DNA of 64,000 bases from Adineta vaga (lineage: Eukaryota > Rotifera): NCBI GenBank assembly GCA_021613535.1, contig CP075493.1, forward strand, positions 8,370,001-8,434,000, read 5' to 3'. Below the pieces are notes generated by a model. That model ran no database searches. It saw only the letters and a program-made list of their open reading frames with translations, and had not been told where the DNA came from. The position numbers were made by a program, and so were the translations under genes. This document shows, piece after piece, positions 12,913-25,830 of this stretch; within the stretch, counting starts at the first letter, position 1; every line of letters begins with the position of its first letter.

Positions 12913-14153
12913 TTAAGATTTCGAATACGTTTTGATTAAATCTCTTGCCGCTTGTAAATCTAAAGAAATCAATTCAATGGTGAATATGAAACTTTTGATT
13001 GAAAAGAAAATCATCTACCAGCAAATAAAACAGCAAATTGTTCGGCATTCATTGCAAATGATATTGATTTCGGTTGATTCTCTAAATTATCATTATAATT
13101 TAAATTCATTGTTACAACAGGTAAATGCATATTATGTAAATTATTTGTTGTTTTGATATCGAACATATTCCATTGAATATCATCTAATTTTGTCACTAAA
13201 ACAATAGATAGTAATGAATTTGACGCAATAGGGATGAAAGTTCATTTACATCGCATGACAGATGAACGTAATTTATCGATTAATTTATCGAAATTTTCAT
13301 CATAAACTTTGACTAAACCACTAGCATGTTCTAGAAAGAATTTTTTTTATTGAATATTTAAGATTAGAGTCGAAAAAATTCACCTTTGGGTAAACCAAGC
13401 TGTGTTAATTCATTTAATAAAGATTGTCCATCAACAGAATGTTTAGCTGACATTGTCAGGATATATTGTAATGCACGAATAGACGCTTTTAAATCACTAC
13501 TTTCTATAGAAATAATCATCATAATGATGAAGAAGAAATTCTATCTATTTACCGAATTTATCACCGACTAGTTTTTGTGCTTCGTTAAACTAAAATACGA
13601 GAATTAAGATTGAGAAAATTAAAACTTAAATCATACATTTAAATTATCAGTTAAGATTGCTTGCATGACTTGTTGACAGAGTAATTTTAATTTAACTGAA
13701 CTCTAAATAGAATCAATAGATAATTAATGGACTAGAATTGAAAAAATAAACGTATTTTTACTAGTTTAGATAATGTAAAGATTTCAGCCAATATCCAATC
13801 AGCACAATCTTCACCACCACAAAAACGGAATCGCTAAAAATATTCAAACTCGTTGAATAAATTACAGTTTAATAAAAAAATAGAATCTCAAAGATGTTGA
13901 TTTAAGTACATCTCTGTTAGTTCGACTAATGTATTCTTTTCAATTTATGGAATCGTTTACAACCAAACTACGCATGACTCAATTACAATTTCTTGATGAT
14001 TTTATGAAAAAACAAAACAAATTATGACATCTGAGCACAGTACAGAAGCAAATTATTTTCTTCTATAAGAATTCTGAGAACTATGAACAACATCGAATAG
14101 AAAAGCACGTGATATAAGCAATATTTTTTCTGATTTGCATTGTAACTTACCAT
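12913..14153 (-). CDS. COMMD4: COMM domain-containing protein 4
   Basis: Eight exons (14153-14151, 13833-13762, 13702-13637, 13589-13553, 13503-13384, 13330-13250, 13195-13019, 12959-12913) sum to 200 aa, almost exactly the human length. The translation starts [19 protein letters not shown] and includes [20 protein letters not shown], both diagnostic of COMMD4. The C-terminal COMM domain (about residues 115-200) ends ...[25 protein letters not shown] proteins form the Commander complex, which recycles endosomal cargo. Oddity: the first coding exon is only the ATG itself, spliced to the second exon after about 317 nt. The starting GT is a consensus GTAAGT, and the resulting N-terminus matches the family, so I trust it. 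Confidence 0.92.
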
Positions 14154-14394
14154 ATTAAACTTTTCTTTCTAAATCTAAAACAACAAATGAAAACAGCTCA
14201 AATATCTTTCTTTCGTTCTTATTATTTTTTTCGGTCATCATATTAATCTGATGTTTTATTTTGTTAGAAAACATAAACGAGTAGAAAACAAAACAATGAT
14301 GACAATCAATGACAACTAAAACAATATCAAAATGTTCTTTTCTTTTTCATAGTTGTCTTAGACAGGAGAAAAAAGCTTTGTTTTCTTTTGTGAT

Positions 14395-15175
14395 TTATGC
14401 TTTCGATTCCGATAATCGAGTGGATGAACGACGTTTGGATTCACTGCGTTTACGTTCACGTTTTTCCTTGGCATATTGTTGAAGTAATTTTGCATATCTA
14501 CAAATGAGTGGAGAAGAATCAGATAAATTTTGTTAATAAAAAGAGAGCTTACTCATTTTGAAGAACACGTTGTTTTTCAGCTCGTCGTTTCTTCAATGAT
14601 ACTAAATGTCGTTTACGTTGAACACGTCGTGGTGTAATTAAACGTTGAATTTTAGGTGCTTTGACGCGTGGTTTTTTACTTTCTTTTGTCAATGGTCGTT
14701 TAACAACATATTTTCTAACATCATCTTCTTTACTTAAATTAAATAATTTACGAATATGATTGGCACGTTTTGGTCCAAGACGACGTGGAATGGTTTTATT
14801 TGTTAAACCTTCAATTTCTTGTTCACCACGTTTGGTGACAACACAAGCTATGACGGATAAATTACCATCGACAATACAACCACGAACAGATTTACGTTTA
14901 CGTTCACCTTTTCGTCGTTGACGATAACATTTATGACGTTTATCGAGAAGTAATCGAACACGTTGATTTGTTAAAACACCTTGCATCATTGGAAAACCTT
15001 GTTTATCATTACCACCGGTAATACGTAATGTATAACCCTTCCATTCATTGCCTAAACAACTGGCATCAACTTCTTGAGCAATACGTTTTTCCATGAATGG
15101 ACGTAATTTACGATCATCATCGATATCGAGAAGTTTTTGACAACCTGATACGGGATAAGCTATGTTAAGCTTCAT
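14395..15175 (-). CDS. RPS6: 40S ribosomal protein S6
   Basis: Exons 15175-14553 and 14497-14395 give 241 aa (human 249). The start [21 protein letters not shown] and the basic core [20 protein letters not shown] are unmistakable eS6. The second exon supplies the C-terminal tail [25 protein letters not shown], which keeps the RRSS-type phosphorylation cluster of S6 kinases. It is part of the small ribosomal subunit. About 250 bp separate it head to head from DCAF11, so the two may share a promoter. The ATG lies close to a probable splice acceptor, so an untranslated first exon further upstream is likely. Confidence 0.97.
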
Positions 15176-15427
15176 GATTGTAGATCTAGAAAAGAGAGAA
15201 GATGTTTAGTAATTTTTCTTTTTTTAAAGAAACTCGAACTCGAATAAAAATGCAATGAGAGAAGAAAACAAAAACGTCGATAAACTATGAAACCAATCAT
15301 ATATTTCAGTGATAAAACAAGAGAGGACTGGCTGAAGGTTTTAGTTACTATTAGATGTCGCATGAAGTCATTCATGGAAGAATTGAACGAATGAAAAAAC
15401 GATTCTTCAACTATTTTATTTTTTAGA

Positions 15428-17598
15428 ATGTATCGAATGTTTGCTAGTCTATTTCCTCATGGTAAAAATTCGTTTTTTTCTACAATATAATTAACTTCTA
15501 ATCTGTCATATAGAACCAAATATTCAACAAGAAACTCAAGAAGAACATATAGAAAAGAACAGTGAAGAACATGTAATATTATTCTGGTTTTTAAATATTT
15601 TCATATATTCATCGATTTAGATGGAAGCATTACGTGATTTACATGATACATATAATCATCCGATAAAATGTTCATATCGAACAAATTTCGAAAAGATTTC
15701 CAATAAGAAAAATTCCATATCAATTTTACGACAAGTTAGAATTAAATCATAAAAATAGTCAATAGATCTTTCTTTTTATTCCCTTAAAATTGCAGCGTGA
15801 AATGGGTTTGATTCAGTTTCGTCAATATCCTCAAGCACGATATCGTTTATTGAATAGGTATACATAAAAATTGACAACTTTCGTGACTTTTTTTCTATTT
15901 ATCGTAGATTATTACCGAAAGAAGGTGAAGTCGTAGCATCAATGACAAGGCCAACTTTTTGTGGTCAATTTTCTGATGATGGACAACGTTTTATTAGTGC
16001 TTGTCAAGGTTAATCAATTAGATGAATCTAACAAATGTCGATATGTCGTTTTTTGTTTTGTTTTTCTAGATAATTCCATTCGTCTCTATGATACATCATC
16101 ATCAAAAACATTTGTTCAATTATCCGAAATTGAAGCAATCGAAGTTGGTTGGTCGATACTAGATACCGCTCTTTCACCTGATCGAGCTCAAATAGCGTAT
16201 TCTACATGGTCAGATTGCAGTAAATATGAACAGAATTGAAAGATTAATAACTAATCTTCTTTCTGTTTAGTTTATTTGGTAAAATTAGATGAAAATTATT
16301 CTCCATCAAGTATTTCATCATTATGTTTACAACCAGAAGCAAATCGTTTTTCAATATTTTCTTTACAATTTTCGAAAAGTGGTTCAGAAATTATCTGTGG
16401 TTCCAATGATACATGTGTATATATATTTGATCTTGAAAAACAAAAACGAACATTACGTGTATGTACTTGAAATCATTGATAATCTTTGAAATTATTCAGT
16501 TTTTTTTAAATAGGTTAAAGCTCACTATAATGATGTCAATACTGTTCGTTTTATTGATGATTCCAATGCATTAATTGTTAGTGGTTCAGATGATGGTCTT
16601 GTTCTCGTTTGGGATAGACGAGCACTGAACGAAACTCAACCGAAACCAGTTGGTGTTTTCGCTGGTCATACGAGTGGAATAACCTTTGTACATAGTCGAG
16701 TATGAATATGATTGAATGAAAATAAATGAAGTGTTTGATTCATGTTTGTTCTTATAGATGGATACACGATATTTAATTTCGAATTCTAAAGATCAAAGTA
16801 TTAAACTATGGGATATGCGTCGTTTTGCTGATGAATCCACAATATTCAAAAGTCGTATAGCATCAAATGCAATCAATCGCGTTTGGGATTATCGCGTTGG
16901 TACACAACCACAAACACGTAAGGAAAAATTGACTTCTACTGATGAAGATTTTTCTTTGGAATAATTTCATTTCTAGTTCAAAGACATGAAATTGCAGGTG
17001 ATCCAAGTGTCTTTACATATCGTGGACATTCTGTTAGTTATACACTTATACGATCTTATTTTTCACCAGCATTTACAACTGGACAAAAATATATTATCAC
17101 TGGATCATCTGATGGTTGTGTTTACAGTAAGCAAGTTTTTGTTGGCAAACGGAAAACGATTGATTTGTTTTAGTCTATGATATTCTTACTGGTGCAGTGG
17201 AACGATGTCTTCGTATACGAAATAATCAATATGGTACTGGAAGAGATAAATGTGTGCGTGATGTATCATGGCATCCTTATGATAGTTATATTATATCGAC
17301 ATCAGTAAGTCTTTGTCGGACAGTTCTTTGTATAAACACGATATTTTCTACTTTCTTGCTCTAGTGGGATAACCGTCGAGCACATGTACGATGGACTCAT
17401 AAAATCAGTGATTCTACTGAACCTTATTTATCACCACCTATAGAAACGAGAACTATTTCTGTGCAAACACCATCTACGCCTTCATCGGATCAATCTCGAG
17501 AGTCTTCAAGAATCTTCCAGAACTATATATTTCATCAATCTCATGACAGTGGTGTGAATATAGATATTGATGAGGATGAATCGTTGTCAGAGCAGTAG
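15428..17598 (+). CDS. DCAF11: DDB1-CUL4-associated factor 11 (WDR23-like) WD40 protein
   Basis: About a dozen small exons run from the ATG at 15428 to the TAG at 17598. The propeller is readable as successive WD repeats: FCGQFSDDGQRFISACQDNSIRLYD, FSLQFSKSGSEIICGSNDTCVYIFD, VKAHYNDVNTVRFIDD...VLVWDRR, GHTSGITFVHSR...DQSIKLWDMRRF, GHSVSYTLIRSYFSP...VYDILTG and CVRDVSWHPYDSYIISTSWDNR. The NWDYR-like RVWDYRVGTQ, the TYRGH..YTLIR segment and VRDVSWHP are specific to DCAF11/WDR23. It is a substrate receptor of CUL4-DDB1 ubiquitin ligases (NRF2/SKN-1 turnover). A Ser-rich acidic tail follows. The N-terminal MYRMFASLFPH exon is the least certain part. Confidence 0.88.
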
Positions 17599-17912
17599 AT
17601 TTCTATAGTTCTTTGATTTAAATTTGTAAATTATGCGTAATTTTAAACTGGCATTGAATTATTTATATAGTTTTTGATAACGAACAAAAGATTATTTTCT
17701 TTCGAATAAAAACAAGTATATTATAACAAATACCAATGTTCTTAGTAGAATTGTTCTTACATTTCTATTTGTTTATGTTTTTCAGGTGACATAAACTTTT
17801 GTAACATCTTCCAAAAGAGAACATTTCTTACAGTTTCTGAGTTATATTTTTACATGATCGCAATTTAACGAGTTCATCTATGATCATTGCTAAATAGTGG
17901 AATCAATTGATA

Positions 17913-19031
17913 TTAAAATAAATAAAATATTATAAAAAGAATTAAAGAAACTAGAAATGGCAGAGGAGAAACTTGCATAGCATTATTATCAGTCGAATCT
18001 GACGATACAGTATTCGATGTATAAGGATTTATTCTTGCTGATACGGATGATGATGGATTTGTATATGCACTACCGGTTATTTCTCGTATCCAATCTTGAT
18101 AGGCAGCAACACGAGTATATACTCCCATAGCATCTGCTCGTGCACATCCATTACCATAACTAGTCAAACCAACTAAGATCCATTGATTACTGGCTGTAAA
18201 CATCATAAGTGCACCACCAGAATCGCCTTGACAAGTGTCTGTTAAAGAGAGCAAACGAAGAAATATAAAGAGAAGGACTGATATTAAAGAAAACTTTACC
18301 TTTACCACCACCATATACACCAGCACATAGTTGTGTTTGTGAATTCCTCACAACTGAACTACAAATTGATGCACGATAATCAATTGTTTGTACAGTCACT
18401 TGTTGAAGATACAATGGTAATGAACCACTTTCCCATAGTGTACCCCATCCAACTGCAACAACCTATCGATCAATTATGACAACATAAAATGAATACAAAA
18501 CAAATGACATATTAAGTAACATACATATAAACCAACTGGTGGCCATTCACCAGCGGCTAATGTTGCTGAATCGACCGAAGGTATACAAATTGGTTTTATA
18601 GTTGAATTTGTCAATGTTAATGGAGAACTAAGTCGTATTAAAGCAATATCATTCATTTGAGTATCACTATTATAATTTGGATGTACTGTAATACTGCTGG
18701 CAACTCGAGATTGACCAGAAAATCGCTGATTGGATCCAGCATAAACGACTATACGTGCTGTTGAAACTCCATATACACAATGTGCTGCAGTAATAATCCA
18801 CAAACTTGATATAATAGTTCCTCCACACAATGAATTACTATTTATTGAGATTGATACAACCCAACTCCAAGTATTTGTTTCTGCTGCTTCTCCACCGACA
18901 ATTCGAGAAACTACTGCTGAATTCGATGAACATCCACATGATGCAGTTGTATCACATGAATAAAGATATTGATGACTTGATCGTACAAGAACAAGTAAAA
19001 CTAGGATGTAAAAACTAATAAGATTCTTCAT
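17913..19031 (-). CDS. trypsin-like serine protease (S1A) with hydrophobic C-terminal tail
   Basis: Exons 19031-18525, 18462-18300 and 18238-17913 give 331 aa. It has a signal peptide ([16 protein letters not shown]) and a short Cys-containing propeptide. The activation site is SRIVGGEA, the catalytic His lies in TAAHC, the Asp in NDIALI, and the Ser in DTCQGDSGG. The Asp six residues before the Ser predicts trypsin-type cleavage after Lys/Arg. After the protease domain comes a Ser/Asn-rich linker and a final hydrophobic stretch ([15 protein letters not shown]) with nothing after it, as in a GPI-anchor signal or tail anchor. That recalls membrane-anchored proteases such as prostasin/testisin. 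The start was chosen at the Met directly before the signal peptide. Confidence 0.9.
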
Positions 19032-19955
19032 GAATATTACATTCATTCCTTCATTCGACAATCGATTATAGACTAAATATAAGAATATGACTATATCACC
19101 TCAATAGAAATATGTTTTTCTTCCTTTTTTTCTCTTTTCTTCCAATAAACTCCGTTAATATTTATTCAATAGCAGTTGTTTGCATTACTCATGGTTGAAT
19201 AAATATCGATCACGATTTCTGAAAACATTTCTCAATAGTGAATTTTTGTTCTCTTCCTACATATATATATACTTTCTCACAGAACAAAAAAAACATCTAC
19301 GTCAATTGTCGCAAAAGTTTTTTCTTGCTTTGAAATTGAAAGGTAACAAAAAAACACAAAAATAATCACAATTCTGCATTGATCATAAAAAAAAGTTATT
19401 GGAATCTGTATTATTACTGCTAAAATCATGAATTTTAATTGCAAAGTGCTTTTTTCTAGGCGAACTACTACTAAGATCTACTATTGGATTCATCACTAGT
19501 CTAAATGTTGAATAAACTACTGTGAAATTATATTTTTGTACTATTTAGTCATAATTGGACCCAGCAGTATACAATAATTATAAATGTCCTTTTTCAGTAC
19601 AAGATTAAATTATTCAAGATTTATAATTTACATATAGTTTTGACAAAATATTTTTCGATAAATCTTAATTATATACATTTTCTTCTCAACATAAAAATAG
19701 TATCTATTAATCAACATGTCTTTTCTTCTGTTACTACTGATGAATTAAAAATCTTCGGATTCTAATAATTCAAAAGAATAATTACGAATCAATGTTGTTT
19801 AACAACTAGCGACATCTTTCCATATTCATTTTACTCTGGTCACTTTGTTTCTAAGATACCATTCCTGAGAGTGATCAATGGATTAAATTTTGTGGTTATT
19901 TTATTTCTTTGTCAATCATTGATCTAATCAGTCATCAAAGAAGAAAAAGAAGAAA
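19032..19955. other. intergenic between divergent genes
   Basis: AT-rich promoter region of the trypsin gene (-) and the SFI1-like gene (+). No coding signal or clear repeat seen. Confidence 0.45.
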
Positions 19956-22900
19956 ATGCTTGATTCTCAACAAAAATCTTCACGACCATTCAGATCTATC
20001 ACTCCTCGTAAAAAATCTGTTCGTTTTAATATTACATCTCCTTCACCACGAATAACTCCATTAATTAACGAAGATAATTCTTCGAATCATCGTCAACATC
20101 CATTAAATGTTTCCTATACAATTCCTTCCACGACAGTTAATATCGATCATGTAACAAATCAATCTCATATGCAACATTTGAATAATCGTGTGGAATATGT
20201 TCCAACAACACGACGAAACAATTTACAAATAACAGGCGAACAAATTCTTCCACAACCGCAAACGCTCGGTGAACTTCATCAATTTATGAAAATGAAAGCA
20301 GAAAATCTTCGAAAAAATATGACACAAGTCACAGATACATTTATTCATGCTAGTTCACATTTAAATCGTATAAAAGAAGGTAAAATCTTTATATTTTCCG
20401 ATAGTTTTCATTTTTCTTCTCTACACCATTCGATTCTAGAACAACAAACAGCGCTGATGAAACGGCCAAGTCGAATACCTATATCTATCAGCGTTCACCA
20501 TCACCACCTATTGTTATTTATAAAAAACCACAACATCGTGCTCTCGATGATTTACGTTGGTATTGTTTAGCGAGAAAATTTTCCATTCTCTGGCAAAAAC
20601 ATGTGTTCGGATGTCATGTACGGCGAATAAAATCAATTTATCAAGGGCGATTATTGAAAAAATATTTTCATCTGTGGAGAGAAACAATCCATGATCAAGA
20701 CTATGAATCTATAGCAATTGAATTTCATCATCGACATTTATTACTAACCTATTTTCAAATGTGGTTAACTTTTACCTCACAAACTCAAATAGCAGCAGAA
20801 CATCTCGATCATAAACGATTACAGAATGCTTGGAAGATTTGGAAAGTACAGTTAGACAAAAGACGTTTACATCAACAACAATCGATACTTGCAACGGAAC
20901 AATATCATAGAAAACTTTCAGCTCGTGTACGTTTTTTACTTTTTAATAATTTATCTTTCAATGATTTTTTCGTTTTTTTTTAAGTTTTATTACTTTTGGC
21001 AAGTCAAAACACAACAACGACGACAAGAACTTGAAAAAAGTGTACGAGCGAATTATCATTTTCGTATACATTTACAAAAAGCTTGTTTCAATGCATGGTT
21101 AACTTATTCAGATTATCGACAAAAGAAAAATATTCATAAAAGTAAGAGAAATTTGATTTGTTTTAAATCAATAAATCGCTTTTGTAATCGGTATTTAGAA
21201 CGTGTTCATGAATATTATCAAAAACATTTATTGGAAAGAATCTATCGAGATTGGAAACAAGCTTTAACAAATAAATTAATGGTACAACAACATGAACATC
21301 GGTTAGCTCAATTGCAAGAAAAAGTGTTATTACGATGGGCATTTGAACGATGGAAATCACGTGAGATTTATATGTTTGCTCAAAAGATCATTGTTTTATT
21401 TTTCGGAATTTCTATAGATATGAATGATATAGTTGATGAACAACGAATGATGCATATGGCTGAACAGTATAGTGATCGAAGAATTATGGTAAAGATAAAT
21501 AAGAGTTTTTTTTATCTCTAAATCATTCTTCGATATATAATTGATATCATTTTAAAAAGAAAACGACAGTTTTTTTGACATTTGAAGAATACCTTCATGA
21601 CTATAAGTCTATATTGTCTTCCTATAGCGTTCAGCATTTACCATTCTTCAACAATACCTGGCGAAACGTCGTATAAAACAAAGATTAAATTGGATTGCTA
21701 TTGAAAATCGTGCTCGAATGGTATTGAGATCTACTGTTACTTTCTGTTAGTGAATTTATTGAATTTCAGATTGAACGAAATTATTATCGTGCCTGGAAAA
21801 AGCGATTGGAACAACGTGAGAATATCTTAATGTTTAATGAATTTCAAAAGGCGGAATCATTTTACACGATGAAAATTATGATTCGTTATTGGTTCAGTTG
21901 GCGACGATATGTTCAAGATTGTCGACAAGAAAATGTAGAAGAATACTAAATTCTTTCTATAATGAAATTTCAATGTCTTTTTCCTTGTTCAATACTAGGC
22001 TCGACTTCAATCAGCAGCAACATATCATAATTCGAAATTATTACAAAAATATTTTCATCTTCTACGTGCTAATATTACAGATGAACGTCATGAACAATTA
22101 CTGGAAAAACGAGCAAATGATCATTATCGGTAAGAATATCTTTAACTTTTAGTCTTCTATTAACAACACCTTTTTTTTATTAATCTAGTTTACGATATGT
22201 ACGATTATATCATACTATTGGGAAGAACAAACACGTCTTCGTGAACAATATCAAATGAATTATCGAATTGTAAGTTAGAATGAAATGAATTTCGATTATA
22301 TATTTAGAATTTCTTTTTCGTTTAGGCAATTGTTCATGAAGAAAAACGAATGCGCGAACGGTATTTTGATATTTGGTTAAATCGAGCACATTCAAGATTG
22401 ATCGATAATGAACAGCATGTAAATACTAAACTCGATTCAAACAATCTTATGTTTATTTTTATACTGTTTTTCTTTCTTCAGATTGTTGCAGAAAGACATT
22501 ATTTTCGAACGATACTTGTTCGAGCATGGTTATCATGGCGACAATTGATTGATGAACATCATAATGAAGAAAGATTCGAACGAATTGCTATTCAATTCTA
22601 TTATCATACAATTGAACGGCGTGTATTAAATGCATGGAAATTAGTAAGAAAATTTGTTTAAAAACGAGAAGAAAAGAACCAAAGTTCAAATATGTTTTTT
22701 TTTCTAGTTTATTCGTCATTGTCATTATACGAAACAAATGTATCGTGAAAGTGAACAGTTCTATCTGCAACATCGTGGTCGAACAGTATATTTCGAGTGG
22801 TTAAATAAAGCACGATGTAGACGAAGATTAATGACAGTAGTTAATGAACGATTTGAACGTCAACAACGTAATCTATTAAGGTAAATTGAACGAAACTTAT

Positions 22901-24957
22901 CGTTTACACGAGTATTTCTTAATGAGAATCTTTTTCACAAAGATCTATTTCTTGCTGATACATAAAACTTGTTCAACGAAGAAAGTTGAGATTGTCTTTT
23001 TGGTGATATATGAGAACAATTACTAGTGACCTCGAATCAATGTGCTGAAATTGACTTTTTTTTTGAAAATATATCTTTTCATTTTCCTAATACTATTGTC
23101 TTGTTTTATTCATTAGACAATATTTTCGTCAATGGCGAGATAGTATTCAAGAAGAAAAAGATGATCGTCAATTAATTCAATATGCTCAAGATCATTACAA
23201 TCGTTTATTAAAACGTAAAATTCTTCTTGCTTGGAACAATGAAATGATTCAACAAGTAATGATTGATAATGAAAATGAAATTAAATCCAATAAATATCGT
23301 CAAAGAAAAGATCATGCACAACTTGAAATTGTTTATAACAGATGGAAATATATAACTAATGAACATTTACGTGATCGTTTTCTTCTTCAACGTGCACAAA
23401 TATTCTATGTAAAACATATCTTACATAAATATTTTGCTCAATGGAAAGAACAACATCATTTTGATATGAGAATTAAAGTAAGAATTGAAATTTAATTTTT
23501 CTTTTGTCGTTCTAACTGAGCTTTTTTTTTCATAGTTACTTGAACGACAAGCGATTTGGTTTGATCGAATGCGTTTGACAAGTCGAGTTTATACTCAATG
23601 GAAACGAAGTTGGCAATGTGAACAGAAATTACATGAACAAAAACAACGTGCCTTGATTTTCTGGGCTTTACAATTACAAAAGAAGGTCTCTATTAACTTT
23701 TGATCTTGTTCTTGAAAACATATATTCTTTTCTTTTAGTGTTTTCTTCAATGGTTGATCTATACAAGTGAACGAAAACGAAAGAAAGCTCGTTATAATGA
23801 AGCAACACACCATCGACATAATGAATTAGTACGAAATAGTTTACGTCAATTTTTAGTTTATACAGATCATACAAAACTTCGACGACAAGCTTTGTTCATT
23901 CATCAACAAGTTTATGTTCGTAGAAATATGAAGAAATGTAAAATAAATCAATCTTTATTTTTCCTTTCAGTTATATCATGATCGAAATGCTTTAGCATTG
24001 AAATATGTTTCGAAATGGCGAACATTCGTTAAAGAATCATTAGCACGTAAACGTTTAACACAACAATTAATCAAAAGAAAAACAAATATTATACCAATAA
24101 CAAACAATCCACTTGCTTTGGTCAAATTTGATAATAGTCCTCCAAAGTAAATCGTTTTTCTCGTTTAAATTGATTTATGATGAATATTTTCTTAGAATAA
24201 CTAATCGACCACGTCCACGAAAACCAGCCTTTCTTTCTGAATCATTTTCGACTACAGCTATCAATAAAACGTAAATATTCATTCTAATTCTTTCTTTTTT
24301 TTTGAAAAATTTCATTTTCTTTTCTTTCAGAGAATCTGATATTCCTACTATTAATATTCGCAGTCCACCATCATCACCTCCATCACGTCCTCCTCCATCA
24401 ATAGATCATTCCTTACATTCTCCATTTATCAGTGTCAAACAGCCATTCATTCCTCAACAAGATATTCAATCAACATCTCCACCTTTGCCATTACTTCTTC
24501 CACCATCTGCATTTCAATTAACTTCTAATGAAATCAAACAGCCATTATCATCTCGTGAAATACCTAATGAGCGAAATCCACTCATTCTTCCTCATCGACC
24601 GTATTCAACACAACCTTCAACAACAATTCTCATCAATAAAGATAATCTATTGAATGTTAAACAACGTTTAGAAATTTATCTCAACAGAAAAGCGAAATTA
24701 AAGTAAAGAATTTCACACTGTCTTTCTTTTTCCTCACTTTTAAGAATATTTCTTCTTCTTTTTCAGACGTCTTCGACAACAATTAGCTAATTTATCTCCA
24801 TCACAAGTTGACACTCAGGTAAGAAAAGAAACAACATTATTTTTCTCACAGCTCTGCAATTTTATCTTTCTTCTAGCTTGAACAAGAATGCCAACAATTA
24901 GCTGCATTTATTGCTTCAGAAAAACTTCATTTGACTAGTATATTACAAAATTTGTAA
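19956..24957 (+). CDS. SFI1: SFI1-like centrin-binding repeat protein
   Basis: A long gene of about 20 short exons from the ATG at 19956 to the TAA at 24957. After a basic Ser/Pro-rich N-terminus comes a very long array of helical repeats of about 30-35 residues with a recurrent core like (hydrophobic)xxxWxx(W/F): YFHLWRETI, YFQMWLTF, AWKIWKVQL, YYFWQVKT, AFERWKSRE, YFDIWLNRA, VYTQWKRSW, ALKYVSKWRTF and many more. This is the Sfi1 repeat, which binds centrin at centrosomes and basal bodies. A Pro-rich linker (SPPSSPPSRPPPS) and a short C-terminal coiled coil (RLRQQLANLSP, LEQECQQLAAF) end it. The exons around 20381-20490 do not join in one frame by any simple splice (see findings). The family is clear; the exact exon set is not. 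Confidence 0.8.
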
Positions 24958-25830
24958 GACATTTTTTTTCCTTCTATCAAGTATCTTGTTTTCTTCTTGT
25001 ATTAAACTCTTTCTACATATTTGTTTGTTTTTTTATATAAATAATGGATAGACTACGTATAAAATAAAATGACAATGAGTTATTCATATAGACAGATTTT
25101 TTTTCCGCAAATATTTATAGAAGGAAGAAAAAGTTATAAATAATATAAATGAAAAACTATCTCATTTACTGATGAGTAAATATGTTTCATTTGACTTTTT
25201 GTAGCATTAGAAAAGCAATGAATAACTATTAATAACAAGTAGGTTTTTTATTTTCTTGACTGTATCTATGTGATAAATCAGATCATAATTTTTCACTTGT
25301 CAAATGTTAATCATAAATGAATATAAAAAGTCACAGAATGTGCATGGAATAATGAGAAGTTTTTTGTCGGTTGTTGATGAGGAAAAACGAGAGGTAAAAG
25401 AAAGAAGAAGAAGAAGAAGAAGAAGTAGAAGAAAAAACGGCAACAAGATCTTTCTTTCCATTTTGACAATTCCAGGTTGAAACAAAACACGCACATCGAT
25501 CTCGGAAAAATAATAACAGTAGTTTTTTGTTGCGAATATTTCCTCACACTTATCATGCCGAAGAAAAAGTATGTTTTTATATCCATTAAAAGCTCGGCGA
25601 TAGAATATATACAAAAAAAAGACGAAGAAAATTTGATGTCATTTCTTTGATCTTCGTCGATAAGTAATTAACATCAAAAGAATCAAGGTTGTTCTTCTTA
25701 AAAAACGACGACACTTAATGAAAATCCGATTTAAAAAAAGAACATCGACAAAAATTTCATTTCTTTTCTTTTTTTACTTTTCAAGAAGTCAATTATCTTT
25801 TAAGAAATTTTCGTATAAAATCAACATTGA
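24958..25830. other. intergenic with GAA microsatellite
   Basis: Contains a (GAA)n tract at about 25401-25430. The two overlapping minus-strand open frames here are products of that repeat. Confidence 0.5.
25401..25430. repeat. (GAA)n microsatellite
   Basis: Eight consecutive GAA-type units upstream of the Rab26 gene. Confidence 0.85.

Noticed and set aside
15172-15375. 67-codon frame upstream of RPS6
   Set aside because: Overlaps the promoter and 5' UTR of RPS6; no protein features.
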